This document shows positions 6,280-14,907 of a stretch of DNA of 34,859 nucleotides, in pieces. The DNA is taken from assembly GCA_009908845.1 (NCBI GenBank), contig JAAAOQ010000107.1, positions 1 through 34,859 on the forward strand, written 5' to 3'. How positions within the stretch are numbered: position 1 is the stretch's first letter; the number at the start of each line of letters is the position of its first letter. The notes beneath the pieces were generated by a model that was given only the letters and a program-made list of their open reading frames with translations, did no database searches and was not told the DNA's origin. Source of the DNA: Gammaproteobacteria bacterium. Its GTDB lineage: Bacteria; Pseudomonadota; Gammaproteobacteria; Chromatiales; Chromatiaceae. The position numbers were made by a program, and so were the translations under genes.

Positions 6280-6307
6280 ATAATACACGGTTGACCGGAC
6301 CGGGCAA
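6280..6307 (-). promoter_or_regulatory. Sigma70-like promoter for the HNH-kinase-sixA unit
   Basis: On the minus strand, TTGCCC (6307-6302) lies 16 bases from TATTAT (6285-6280, five of six to consensus). Transcription would start near 6273, about 50 bases before the HNH start codon. Confidence 0.45.
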
Positions 6308-6511
6308 GGCGACAGGCTCGATCCCAGCGCAGCCAATAGGCCGATCCCGCAGCGACGAGGCCGATCGAACCTCGGCTCGCCGCATTCACCCCTCCCCCTG
6401 CAATCCAGGTCGCCCGCGGCCTAACAGGCGCCGCCGCACCGCAGCCATCACATCGGACCCATGCCAGGCCTCGACCGTTCACCCGAAATTCGCCCCCCTG
6501 AGGAGCAGACG

Positions 6512-8716
6512 ATGGCGATCGTCCGGGTCGCGGTGGCCGCGCCATTGCCTGAGCTCTTCGATTACCGCCTGCCCGCCGGCTGGCTCGACTGTGAGATCGG
6601 CAGACGGGTGCTGGTGCCGTTCGGCCGTGGACGCCGACTCGGCCTCGTCGTTGATCGCCAGCCCGAATCGGCTGTCGCCGAACACCGGCTCAAGGAGATC
6701 GAGCGCTGCCTCGACAATGGTCCCCTGCTGACGCCACAGGACCTCGAGCTGCTCAACTGGGCGTCGGCCTACTACCACTGCCCCCCGGGCGAAGCCCTCT
6801 TTACAGCACTCCCCGCCCGCCTGCGCCGGGCCGATACCGACTTGAAGGAGCGCCGGCGCGGCTGGCGCATCCCGATCGACGCGAGGGCCGTTGATGACAG
6901 TCTCCTTGCCCGCGCACCGCGTCAGCGGGAGGTCTGGTCGATATTGCAGGCCCACCCAGAGGGGATCGACGAGGCATCACTGCGTGAACAGCTCGGCGAC
7001 TGCCGGGCCGCGTTGAGATCGCTCGAGCGCAAGGGGCTCCTCGAGCCTGTCAGCGCCGAAGTCCCTCTGGGCGATGGGTCCCCGCCGAGCGTCGGCACAC
7101 CCGCTACGCTGCCCGTGCTGAACGCGGAGCAGCAGGCGGCCGTCGATCTAATCGATCAGGCCCCCGGCTTCGCATGCTTTCTGCTCGATGGCGTAACCGG
7201 AAGCGGCAAGACCGAAGTCTACATCCGGCTGATCCTCAACACGCTCGCTCGAGGTCGCCAAGTCTTGGTGCTGGTTCCCGAGATCGGCCTCACGCCGCAG
7301 CTTGCCGAACGCTTTGCGCAGCGCATACCGATCGAACGCGCGGTCTTGCACTCCGCGTTGGCCGAGCGCGAGCGCGCGTCGAGCTGGCTGCGCGCCGCAC
7401 GCGGGTCAGCACGGCTGGTGCTCGGCACCCGCTCGGCGGTCTTCACGCCGCTGCCCGAGCTCGGATTGGTGATCGTCGACGAAGAGCATGACGTCTCCTT
7501 CAAGCAGCAGGACGGTTTCCGCTACTCGGCGCGCGATGTCGCGGTGCGGCGTGCGCAGATGACCGATTGCCCGGTGCTGCTGGGCTCCGCCACACCGTCT
7601 CTCGAGACCCTGAGGAACGCCGAGCTGGGCCGTTACCGCCACCTCCGGCTGCGCCAGCGCGCCGGAGGCGCCCGCCCGCCACGGCTGCTGCTCGCGGACA
7701 TCCGGTCCCAGCCCCTGGTCACCGGTCTTTCCCACGCACTGCTGACGCGCATGGGGGAGGTGATCGAAGCCGGCAATCAGGTGTTGTTGTTCTTGAACCG
7801 GCGCGGCTTCTCGCCGGTGCTCACCTGCCATGACTGCGGCTGGATCAGCGTCTGCCGTCACTGCGACGCACGGATGACGCTCCATCGCGGCAGAGGGCGG
7901 CTCGTCTGTCACCATTGCGGGGATCAGGCCGACCTGCCGGTGCATTGCCCCTACTGCGAGTCGCCGGATCTGCGTCCACTCGGGCAAGGCACCGAGCGCG
8001 TCGAAGACAGTCTGCGCCAGCGCTTTCCGGGTATCCCGCTCGCTCGGATCGATCGCGATAGCACCCGCCGCAGAGGAGAGCTCGAGCGCGTCCTCACCGC
8101 CGCTCAAGCCGGTGCCTATCCGATCCTGCTCGGCACCCAGATGCTGGCGAAGGGCCACCACCTGCCCGGCGTTACGCTCGTCGGCATCCTGGATGTCGAC
8201 CATGGTCTCTATGGCAGCGATTTCCGTGCCGGTGAGCGTATGGCGCAGTTGCTCATTCAGGTCGCCGGACGGGCCGGCCGTGCCGAGCTGCCCGGCACCG
8301 TGCTGGTACAGACCCGGCATCCGAACCATCCCTATCTGCAGCAACTGCTCCGCAAAGGTTATGGCGCATTCGCTGCCACGGCCCTCGCCGAGCGCGCCGA
8401 CGCGGCACTGCCTCCATTCAGTTTCCAGGCCCTGGTCCGGGCCGACAGCCGCGAAGAACAGTTTGCCCTCGAATTCTTGGACAGGGCGCGTGAGCACGCG
8501 GTCGGGCTCGCTCATCAGGGCATTCAGGTCTGTGGGCCGGCCCCGGCCAGTATGGAGCGTCGAGCCGGGCGTTTTCGCGCCCAGTTGCTGCTGCAAAGCC
8601 CGGAGCGTGCTCCGCTGCACGCGCTGATCCGGGTCCTGTTGCCAGCGCTCAGGGATCTGTCCGGCAACAGACGGCTACGCTGGTCCATCGACGTGGACCC
8701 CCTTGAAATGCTCTGA
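6512..8716 (+). CDS. priA: Primosomal replication-restart helicase PriA
   Basis: PriA is a 3'-5' DNA helicase that recognises stalled forks and D-loops and reloads the replisome. The protein has 734 residues against 732 in E. coli. The N-terminal DNA-binding domain begins IVRVAVAAPLPELFDYRLP. Walker A GVTGSGKT is at about 227-234 and Walker B DEEH at 323-326. Eight paired cysteines between residues 439 and 482 form the two zinc sites (CHDCGWISVCRHC, CHHCGDQ, CPYC). The C-terminal helicase lobe ends with QVAGRAGR and a PriA-specific tail. I use ATG 6512 because AGGAG at 6501-6505 is well spaced. An in-frame ATG at 6461 adds 17 unlikely residues. It is divergent from the HNH unit. Confidence 0.95.
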   Translation: MAIVRVAVAAPLPELFDYRLPAGWLDCEIGRRVLVPFGRGRRLGLVVDRQPESAVAEHRLKEIERCLDNGPLLTPQDLELLNWASAYYHCPPGEALFTALPARLRRADTDLKERRRGWRIPIDARAVDDSLLARAPRQREVWSILQAHPEGIDEASLREQLGDCRAALRSLERKGLLEPVSAEVPLGDGSPPSVGTPATLPVLNAEQQAAVDLIDQAPGFACFLLDGVTGSGKTEVYIRLILNTLARGRQVLVLVPEIGLTPQLAERFAQRIPIERAVLHSALAERERASSWLRAARGSARLVLGTRSAVFTPLPELGLVIVDEEHDVSFKQQDGFRYSARDVAVRRAQMTDCPVLLGSATPSLETLRNAELGRYRHLRLRQRAGGARPPRLLLADIRSQPLVTGLSHALLTRMGEVIEAGNQVLLFLNRRGFSPVLTCHDCGWISVCRHCDARMTLHRGRGRLVCHHCGDQADLPVHCPYCESPDLRPLGQGTERVEDSLRQRFPGIPLARIDRDSTRRRGELERVLTAAQAGAYPILLGTQMLAKGHHLPGVTLVGILDVDHGLYGSDFRAGERMAQLLIQVAGRAGRAELPGTVLVQTRHPNHPYLQQLLRKGYGAFAATALAERADAALPPFSFQALVRADSREEQFALEFLDRAREHAVGLAHQGIQVCGPAPASMERRAGRFRAQLLLQSPERAPLHALIRVLLPALRDLSGNRRLRWSIDVDPLEML

Positions 8717-8911
8717 TGTGGAAGATGCCCTGATACGGGAGATGTCTGGATGCGGCAGGCGTCTTGACGCCGCAGATGATCTGGCGCGGAGCCTTCAACA
8801 ACGGCCAGAGCTTGAGCCTCGCTCAAGCGTCGATGTCACCCAAACGGCTCTTCCAATGGGGGACTGGCCAACGGCCCGTTCTGGTCATGTCCGTGACCAA
8901 GGGGGCCTGAC

Positions 8912-8917
8912 TATAAT
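8912..8917 (+). promoter_or_regulatory. Perfect -10 hexamer upstream of the acyltransferase gene
   Basis: TATAAT stands 31 bases before the ATG at 8949, with TG two bases off the extended -10 position. I see no good -35 box at 16-18 bases. It may still serve as the acyltransferase promoter. Confidence 0.4.
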
Positions 8918-8948
8918 CGTTGCCCCTCATCGATCACAGTGCTGCCCT

Positions 8949-9725
8949 ATGCCCACCCCCTCGAACGACGCCAGCAAACGCCAACCGAGCCTCAAGATCC
9001 GGCTGCTGAGCCTGCTGTTCTTCGTGCTCTACAACCTGATCGGCATCCTCCACAGCCTCTTATGCCTCGCGGCCGCCCCGTTCCAGTCGTTCGAGCAGCG
9101 TTATCGATTCGTCAACCTCTGGTCGCGCGCAACGATGTGGCTGCTGCGTCAACTCAACGGCGTACGCATCGAGGTCGAAGGCCGCGAGCACATCCCGAAG
9201 GATCGGCCCGTGGTGGTCATGTGCAACCACCAGAGCCAATGGGAGACCTTCTATCTCCAATTGGTTGTGTCGCCACAGGCGACCATCGTGAAGCGCGAGC
9301 TGCTCTGGGTCCCTTTCTTCGGCTGGGGACTAGCCCTGCTCAGGCCGATTGCCATCAACCGTGCGAAGGGCTCGCAGGCGTTGAAGACGCTGCTCCGCGT
9401 CGGTCAGCAGCGTCTCGGTGAGGGCATCAGCGTCGTCATCTACCCGGAGGGCACGAGACAGGCACCGGGCACGCTGGGCAGCTTCAACCTTGGCGGCGCG
9501 ATGCTCGCCGCGCGTGCAGGGGTCGAGGTCCTGCCGATGACCCATAACAGCGGCGATTGCTGGCCGCACCGATCATTGATGCGGTTGCCCGGCACGATTC
9601 GGCTGCGCATCGGCCCGCCGCTGCCGACCGAAGGACGCTCGCCGAAGCAGATCACGGCCGAGACCCAGGCCTGGATTCGCGCCCAGTATCCCGGTGAGCT
9701 CGCCACCTCGGCGTCCTCGGACTGA
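8949..9725 (+). CDS. plsC: 1-acyl-sn-glycerol-3-phosphate acyltransferase (PlsC family)
   Basis: This membrane-bound acyltransferase adds the second acyl chain to lysophosphatidic acid in phospholipid synthesis. The protein is 258 residues. An N-terminal hydrophobic segment spans about residues 17-42. Motif I is NHQSQWE (93-99), a His-x4-Glu variant of His-x4-Asp seen in one branch of the family. Motif III is YPEGTR (165-170). The frame is open back to 8703, but ATG 8949 gives the expected family start and follows a TATAAT element. No good Shine-Dalgarno is visible before it. It lies 232 bases after priA and converges with yaiI. Related lysophospholipid acyltransferases cannot be excluded. 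Confidence 0.85.
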   Translation: MPTPSNDASKRQPSLKIRLLSLLFFVLYNLIGILHSLLCLAAAPFQSFEQRYRFVNLWSRATMWLLRQLNGVRIEVEGREHIPKDRPVVVMCNHQSQWETFYLQLVVSPQATIVKRELLWVPFFGWGLALLRPIAINRAKGSQALKTLLRVGQQRLGEGISVVIYPEGTRQAPGTLGSFNLGGAMLAARAGVEVLPMTHNSGDCWPHRSLMRLPGTIRLRIGPPLPTEGRSPKQITAETQAWIRAQYPGELATSASSD

Positions 9726-9787
9726 GCACCGCCCCGGCGCGTCCCGACCCATTCAGACCCGCCTTCGCAGGGCGTCGGCCCGGTCGA

Positions 9788-10240
9788 CTAGGCCCGCATC
9801 GCCTTAGCCAGGAGGCGATCGAGCGCGTTCGCGAACGCCTGGCGATCAGCCTGGCTGTAGGCCGCCGGCCCGCCGGTCTCCACGCCACTGGCGCGCAATG
9901 TCTCCAGGAAGTCGCGCACCGACAGACGCTGGCGCACCGTCTCGGCGGTAAACAGCTCGCCGCGCGGACTGAGGACCTGGCACGCGCTCGCGACCAGCTT
10001 GGCGGCGAGCGGGATGTCGGCGGTGATGACCAGATCGCCGGCAGCCGCATGCGCGGCAATATAGTCGTCCGCGACATCGAAGCCGGCACCGACCCGCACC
10101 GTCCGGATCAGCGGTGACGGCGGCACCGCAAGCGGCTGATTGGCGACCAGGGTCACCGGTACACCGGTCCGCTGTGCCGCGCGGAACAGGATCACCTTCA
10201 CCGGGCTCGGCGTGGCGTCCGCATCGACCCAAATCTGCAT
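9788..10240 (-). CDS. yaiI: UPF0178 (YaiI/YqxD, DUF188) family protein
   Basis: This 150-residue protein of the YaiI/YqxD family has the acidic N-terminal motif [12 protein letters not shown] (Asp6, Asp8) that places it near the PIN/NYN nuclease fold. Other family blocks are [10 protein letters not shown] near residue 33, [26 protein letters not shown] in the middle and the [19 protein letters not shown] end. The biochemical activity is not established for the family. A nuclease role is inferred from fold similarity. The start is supported by GAGG within a purine-rich stretch just before the ATG. It is divergent from the DEAD-box gene (227-base gap) and converges on the acyltransferase gene. 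Confidence 0.88.
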   Translation of the reverse strand: MQIWVDADATPSPVKVILFRAAQRTGVPVTLVANQPLAVPPSPLIRTVRVGAGFDVADDYIAAHAAAGDLVITADIPLAAKLVASACQVLSPRGELFTAETVRQRLSVRDFLETLRASGVETGGPAAYSQADRQAFANALDRLLAKAMRA

Positions 10241-10467
10241 CCTCTTCCTCTCTGGCGCACAGCCGCCCTTGTCGATTGTTTCCAGCCGATGACCAGAACT
10301 GCGTTACACTGTGGGGTTATCCGCCGCGCCGGCCCATCTCTCGTCGCATCTCTGGCGCATCATACATACCCGGCGCGCCCGGCTGTGCTCGCTCGGCTTG
10401 TCTGGCCGCACTGGTCAAGCCCATCGGCGCGACCTGCCTCCCCCGCCCACTGACCAAGATCATTCCG

Positions 10468-12228
10468 ATGTCCGACCCTTCTGCCGTCACGAGCTTCGCC
10501 ACGCTCGGCCTCCCCAAACCGCTGCTGGACGCATTGGATGCAGTCGGCTACGAGACGCCGTCGCCGATCCAGGCCGCGACGATCCCACAGCTGCTGGCTG
10601 GACGCGATGTCCTAGGCCATGCCCCAACCGGCACCGGCAAGACCGCCGCCTTCGTGCTCCCCCTGCTGGCCCGGATCGAGCTCAACCGCCGCGCCCCGCA
10701 GGTCCTCGTGCTCGCACCGACCCGAGAGCTAGCGATCCAGGTCGCCGAGGCCTGCCAGCGCTACGCCAGTGCTCTGGCCGGGTTCCAGGTGCTGCCGATC
10801 TACGGGGGTTCCGATTACGGCGGGCAGATCCGGCAGCTCAAGCGCGGCGTGCATCTGATCGTCGGCACGCCGGGACGGGTGATGGATCATATGCGTAAGG
10901 GCACATTGCGTCTCGACGCCTTGCAGGCACTGGTGCTCGATGAGGCCGACGAGATGCTGCGCATGGGCTTCATCGATGATGTCGAGTGGATCCTGGAGCA
11001 GACCCCGCCCGAGCGCCAGATTGCGCTGTTCTCGGCCACGCTGCCCGAGGCGATCCAACGGATCGCAAACCGCTACCTGAGCGCCCCGCAGACCATCAGC
11101 ATCGAGACGGCGACGGCAACCGCAGAGACCATCCGGCAACGCTACTGGCTGGTCAGCGGCATGCATAAGCTCGATGCGCTCACACGCATCCTCGAGGTCG
11201 AGCCGTTCGACGGCCTGCTCTTGTTCGTGCGCACCAAGACCGCGACTGGCGAGCTCGCAGCCCGGCTCGCGGCCCGCGGCTGGCCGGCCGCGGCGCTCAA
11301 CGGCGACATGCCCCAGCAGCAGCGCGAGCAGATGATCGAGCAACTGCGCAGCGGGGAGCTGGACATCCTGGTCGCCACCGATGTCGCCGCCCGCGGACTC
11401 GATGTCGAGCGTATCAGCCATGTCATCAACTACGACATCCCCTACGACAGCGAGGCCTACATCCATCGGATCGGCCGCACCGGTCGGGCCGGCCGCGCCG
11501 GCGAGGCGATCCTATTCGTCGCGCCGCGCGAGCGCCGCATGCTGCAGAGCATCGAGCGCGCGACGCGCCAGCGTATCGCGCCGCTGACGCTGCCCTCGAC
11601 CGAGACCGTCAACAACAAGCGCATCGCCGACTTCAAGCAGCGCATCACCGATACGCTGGCGGCGGGCGAGCTCGGTTTCATGCAGAGCCTGATCGAGCAA
11701 TACCAGGAAGAGCACGACGTGCCGGCGCTCGAGATCGCTGGCGCCCTGGCCAAGCTGTCGATCGGCGATCAGCCGCTGCTGCTGGAGGCCGTCCCCGAGC
11801 AGCCGAGGCGCCAGCGTGAGCAGCGAGAGCGAGGCCAAGAGCAGCGCCACGATAGCCCCAAGCGCCCCACTCGGCGGCGCTCAGGGCCGGAGCAAGGCAT
11901 GGAGCGCTTCCGCCTCGCCGTCGGTCACCGCAACGGGGTCAAGCCCGGCAATATCGTCGGCGCCATCGCCAATGAGGCCGGCCTCGACGCGCGCCATATC
12001 GGCCGCATCGAGATCGAAGACGCATTCAGCTTCGTCGACCTGCCCACCGGCATACCCCGCGAGATCCTGCAAGAGCTCAAGCGGACGCGCGTCTGCGGAC
12101 GGCCGCTCGCGATCACCCGCGCCGGCGCCGACGACGAGCAGGCCGGCCCCCGGGGCAAGCGCCAGCAGCGTCCCAAGCGATCAGGTCCAAACCGACCAGC
12201 CCCCGGTCGATCAGCCCCTGACCGTTGA
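10468..12228 (+). CDS. deaD: DEAD-box RNA helicase, DeaD/CsdA type
   Basis: This is an ATP-dependent RNA helicase of 586 residues. DeaD/CsdA acts in ribosome assembly and mRNA unwinding, above all in the cold. A Q motif (F-x-TLGL ... TPSPIQ, 10-35) is followed by motif I APTGTGKT (52-59), Ia PTRELAIQ, II DEAD (158-161), III SAT (189-191) and [13 protein letters not shown] (333-343). A basic linker and a DbpA-like RNA-binding domain from about residue 478 (FRLAVGHRNGVKPGNIVGAI) mark the DeaD subgroup. The frame is open back to 10114, but ATG 10468 gives the conserved start. The Shine-Dalgarno is weak. A second DEAD-box gene follows on the same strand. Confidence 0.92.
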   Translation: MSDPSAVTSFATLGLPKPLLDALDAVGYETPSPIQAATIPQLLAGRDVLGHAPTGTGKTAAFVLPLLARIELNRRAPQVLVLAPTRELAIQVAEACQRYASALAGFQVLPIYGGSDYGGQIRQLKRGVHLIVGTPGRVMDHMRKGTLRLDALQALVLDEADEMLRMGFIDDVEWILEQTPPERQIALFSATLPEAIQRIANRYLSAPQTISIETATATAETIRQRYWLVSGMHKLDALTRILEVEPFDGLLLFVRTKTATGELAARLAARGWPAAALNGDMPQQQREQMIEQLRSGELDILVATDVAARGLDVERISHVINYDIPYDSEAYIHRIGRTGRAGRAGEAILFVAPRERRMLQSIERATRQRIAPLTLPSTETVNNKRIADFKQRITDTLAAGELGFMQSLIEQYQEEHDVPALEIAGALAKLSIGDQPLLLEAVPEQPRRQREQRERGQEQRHDSPKRPTRRRSGPEQGMERFRLAVGHRNGVKPGNIVGAIANEAGLDARHIGRIEIEDAFSFVDLPTGIPREILQELKRTRVCGRPLAITRAGADDEQAGPRGKRQQRPKRSGPNRPAPGRSAPDR

Positions 12229-12245
12229 GCCCAAACACGGTCAGG
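12217..12245 (+). other. Hairpin spanning the deaD stop codon
   Basis: A perfect 8-bp inverted repeat, CCTGACCG / CGGTCAGG, has a 13-base loop that contains the TGA stop at 12226-12228. No T run follows. It may be mRNA 3' structure or chance. Confidence 0.3.
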
Positions 12246-12569
12246 TCGGTACCGATCCGCGCCGGATGACGAGACAACACAGAAACAGATAGCCGAGGTC
12301 GGTTTTGTGTTAGCCTAATGGCTTCGGGTGCCTGGACCGGTCGGCACCGCTCGCGAGCGCAGGCGATCCGTCGCCGCAGCCGCCGAAACACGCTTGAGCC
12401 GTTCGCCGCTCTTCCTGCTCCAAGCCCTTCCGCCGCGTTGAACCGCCGGCTCGGCGCATGGACCAGGGTTCTCTGCTGACCTCCAAGCACTGCCGCCAAG
12501 GCACCGACTCATCCAGCCCGGACCGGCTCCCGCCCATGTGGTAGGGAGGGCCCTTCTGGAGACCAGACC
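12229..12569. other. Intergenic region between the two helicase genes
   Basis: These 341 bases hold no gene I can support. They start with half of the deaD stop-codon hairpin and a weak terminator-like element near 12291-12310. The rest is GC-rich sequence with no clear promoter. Minus-strand open frames here have no recognisable domain. Confidence 0.5.
12291..12312 (+). terminator. Weak intrinsic terminator candidate after deaD
   Basis: AGCCG-AGGT-CGGTT can form a 5-bp stem including one G-U pair. It is followed by TTTGTGTT. The stem is short, so support is modest. Confidence 0.3.
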
Positions 12570-14168
12570 ATGTCGTTCGACACCCTCGGCCTATCCGCCG
12601 AGCTCCTGCGCGCCGTGCGCGAGCAGGGCTACAGCCAGCCCACCCCGATCCAAGCCAAGGCCATCCCGACCATCCTCGCCGGAGGCGATGTGATGGCCGC
12701 GGCCCAGACCGGCACCGGCAAGACCGCCGGTTTCACGCTGCCGTTGCTGCAACGCCTGAGCTCCGGGCTCGCCAGTCAATCTGGCGAGCGCCCGACCGGG
12801 CAGACTCTAGGACAATCCACCGGCCGGCGCGTCAAGCCAGGCGCTCACCGGAAGGTTCGCGCGCTGGTGCTGACCCCGACCCGTGAGCTGGCCGCTCAGG
12901 TCCAGGACAGCATCCAAACCTATGGCCGCCATCTGCCGCTGCGTTCGGCGGTGATCTTCGGCGGCGTCAAGATCAATCCTCAGATCGAGCAGCTGCGCCG
13001 CGGTGTCGATATCCTGGTCGCGACCCCAGGCCGACTCCTCGACCACGCCAGCCAGGGCACGGTCGACCTCTCCGGGGTCGAAACCCTGATCCTGGACGAG
13101 GCCGACCGGATGCTCGACATGGGTTTCATCCACGACATCCGGAAGGTGCTCGCGCTGCTGCCGCCGAATCACCAGCGGCAGAATCTGCTGTTCTCGGCCA
13201 CCTTCTCCGATGAGATCAAGCAGCTCGCCGAGCGTCTGCTGAACAGGCCCGAGCTGATCGAGGCGGCCCCGCGCAACACCACCGCCGAGCGCATCGATCA
13301 GGTGGTCTACCCGGTCGACCGACACCGCAAGCGTGAGCTCCTCAGCCACATGGTCGGCGCCAACGACTGGCGCCAGGTGCTGGTATTCACCCGCACCAAG
13401 CACGGCGCCAACCGTCTTGCTGAGCAGCTCGAGCGCGACGGCCTCAGCGCCGCCGCGATCCACGGCAACAAGAGTCAGGGCGCGCGCACCCGGGCGCTCT
13501 CCGGTTTCAAGAGCGGCGATGTCCGGGTCTTGGTCGCGACCGATATCGCTGCCCGCGGGCTCGATATCGACCAGCTCCCGCATGTGGTCAATTACGAGCT
13601 ACCGAACGTGCCGGAGGACTATGTTCACCGGATCGGCCGGACCGGTCGGGCCGGACGCGAGGGCCAGGCGGTCTCACTGGTTTGCGTCGACGAGCACAAG
13701 CTGTTGCGCGAGATCGAGCGTCTGCTCAAACGTCCGGTACCCAAGGTGATCCAACCGGGCTACGAGCCGGACCCTGAGATTGCACCGGAGCCGATCCGGA
13801 ACGGCCGCGGCGGCGGCCGCAACGGTGATCCGGGCGCGCGACGCGCCGGGCCCGCGGGCAACGGTAAACCGCGCGGAGCCAAGCGCCAGTCAGGCCCAGG
13901 CGGGAACGGCCGCCGCCCGACGGCGGACCAACGACAGCCTGGCAGTCGCGCTGCTAACCGTTCACCTGCTCAAGCGGCGACTGGGGCCAACGACAAGCGC
14001 CGCAATGACGAGACGACCGAGCCGAGGGCAGCGGCTGCAAAACGCGGTCATGGTCGCGGCCACGGGCGTCAATTGGGCAGTAACGCGCGCCCAACCCATC
14101 ACCGCCATGCGAGGCGAGGCCGATCACAGGAGATTCCGGCCCTGCTCGGCGGCGGTCGCGACGATTGA
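12570..14168 (+). CDS. rhlE: DEAD-box RNA helicase, RhlE type
   Basis: This is an RNA helicase of 532 residues. RhlE proteins act in ribosome maturation and RNA turnover. The start [16 protein letters not shown] with GYSQPTPIQ is the typical RhlE Q motif. Motif I AQTGTGKT is at 45-52, DEAD at 176-179, and [11 protein letters not shown] at 353-363. Between motif I and PTRELAAQ there is an insertion at about residues 64-95, rich in Gly, Ser, Gln and Arg, longer than in E. coli RhlE. From about residue 405 the last 130 residues are a disordered tail rich in Arg, Gly, Ala and Pro, probably for RNA contact. GGAG 8 bases before the ATG supports the start. It is the second helicase in tandem after deaD. 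Confidence 0.92.
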   Translation: MSFDTLGLSAELLRAVREQGYSQPTPIQAKAIPTILAGGDVMAAAQTGTGKTAGFTLPLLQRLSSGLASQSGERPTGQTLGQSTGRRVKPGAHRKVRALVLTPTRELAAQVQDSIQTYGRHLPLRSAVIFGGVKINPQIEQLRRGVDILVATPGRLLDHASQGTVDLSGVETLILDEADRMLDMGFIHDIRKVLALLPPNHQRQNLLFSATFSDEIKQLAERLLNRPELIEAAPRNTTAERIDQVVYPVDRHRKRELLSHMVGANDWRQVLVFTRTKHGANRLAEQLERDGLSAAAIHGNKSQGARTRALSGFKSGDVRVLVATDIAARGLDIDQLPHVVNYELPNVPEDYVHRIGRTGRAGREGQAVSLVCVDEHKLLREIERLLKRPVPKVIQPGYEPDPEIAPEPIRNGRGGGRNGDPGARRAGPAGNGKPRGAKRQSGPGGNGRRPTADQRQPGSRAANRSPAQAATGANDKRRNDETTEPRAAAAKRGHGRGHGRQLGSNARPTHHRHARRGRSQEIPALLGGGRDD

Positions 14169-14265
14169 GGCGGCTGCCGTGGGGCTGAGCGCGAGGCCCG
14201 CTCCTTGCGGCCCTACTAGATGAGGCGAGATCGCGACTGCGATACCAGCGCCGCTCACCCGCCCA

Positions 14266-14688
14266 ATGCTCGAGATCACGCCGACGATCCGCATCCCTGA
14301 GAGCGAGCTGGATGAGCGCTTCGTGCGCTCACCCGGCCCAGGCGGGCAGAATGTGAACAAGCTGGCAACTGCGGTGCAGCTGAGCCTCGACCTGCAGCAC
14401 TCGCCCTCTCTGCCAGAGCCTGTCCGCACACGGCTGCTGGGTAGCGGCGATCGACGGATCGACAGCGACGGCGTCATCCATATCCAGGCTCATAGGTTCC
14501 GCACCCGGGAGCGCAATCGCGCCGACGCACGCGCGCGGCTCGCCGCAGTGATCCGCCGGGCCAGTCAGACGCCTAAGCCGCGTAAAGCGACCCGGCCATC
14601 GCGGGCTGCAAAGCGGCGTCGCCTCGATGAGAAGAGACAGCGCGGTCGGGTCAAGGCGCTGCGCCGATCGGTGGGCTCACGCGACTGA
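14266..14688 (+). CDS. arfB: Ribosome-rescue peptidyl-tRNA hydrolase ArfB
   Basis: ArfB (YaeJ) releases nascent chains from ribosomes stalled on mRNA lacking a stop codon. It enters the empty A site and hydrolyses peptidyl-tRNA. The 140-residue protein matches E. coli ArfB in length. The release-factor-like domain carries the catalytic GGQ at 26-28 (SPGPGGQNVNKL). The end is a basic tail (about residues 105-140, with AAKRRRLDEKRQRGR) that binds the mRNA channel. No stop-codon recognition domain is present, which separates it from RF1 and RF2. No clear Shine-Dalgarno precedes the ATG. It lies between rhlE and argS. Confidence 0.93.
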   Translation: MLEITPTIRIPESELDERFVRSPGPGGQNVNKLATAVQLSLDLQHSPSLPEPVRTRLLGSGDRRIDSDGVIHIQAHRFRTRERNRADARARLAAVIRRASQTPKPRKATRPSRAAKRRRLDEKRQRGRVKALRRSVGSRD

Positions 14689-14907
14689 GCTTGCAGCGCG
14701 TCCGCTGAGGCCGATTGATGAATCACCCGGACCAAGCTCCGGGCCGGAATCGATCTGGCAGCCAACAGCCGCTTTCCGTATCCTTGCGCAGCAACAGATG
14801 CCACAGCGCACGGGTCCAAACCGCAGACTCAGCGAACCCGTGCAGCGGGCGATACCGTTCGATCCATCACCATACGATCGCACGACCCTGAAGACACTCG
14901 AGAACCG

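Noticed and set aside
10114-10467. An N-terminal extension of the DeaD helicase by 118 residues
   Set aside because: The extra residues are Pro/Arg-rich, overlap the divergent yaiI gene and are absent from the family, which starts at the Q-motif region.
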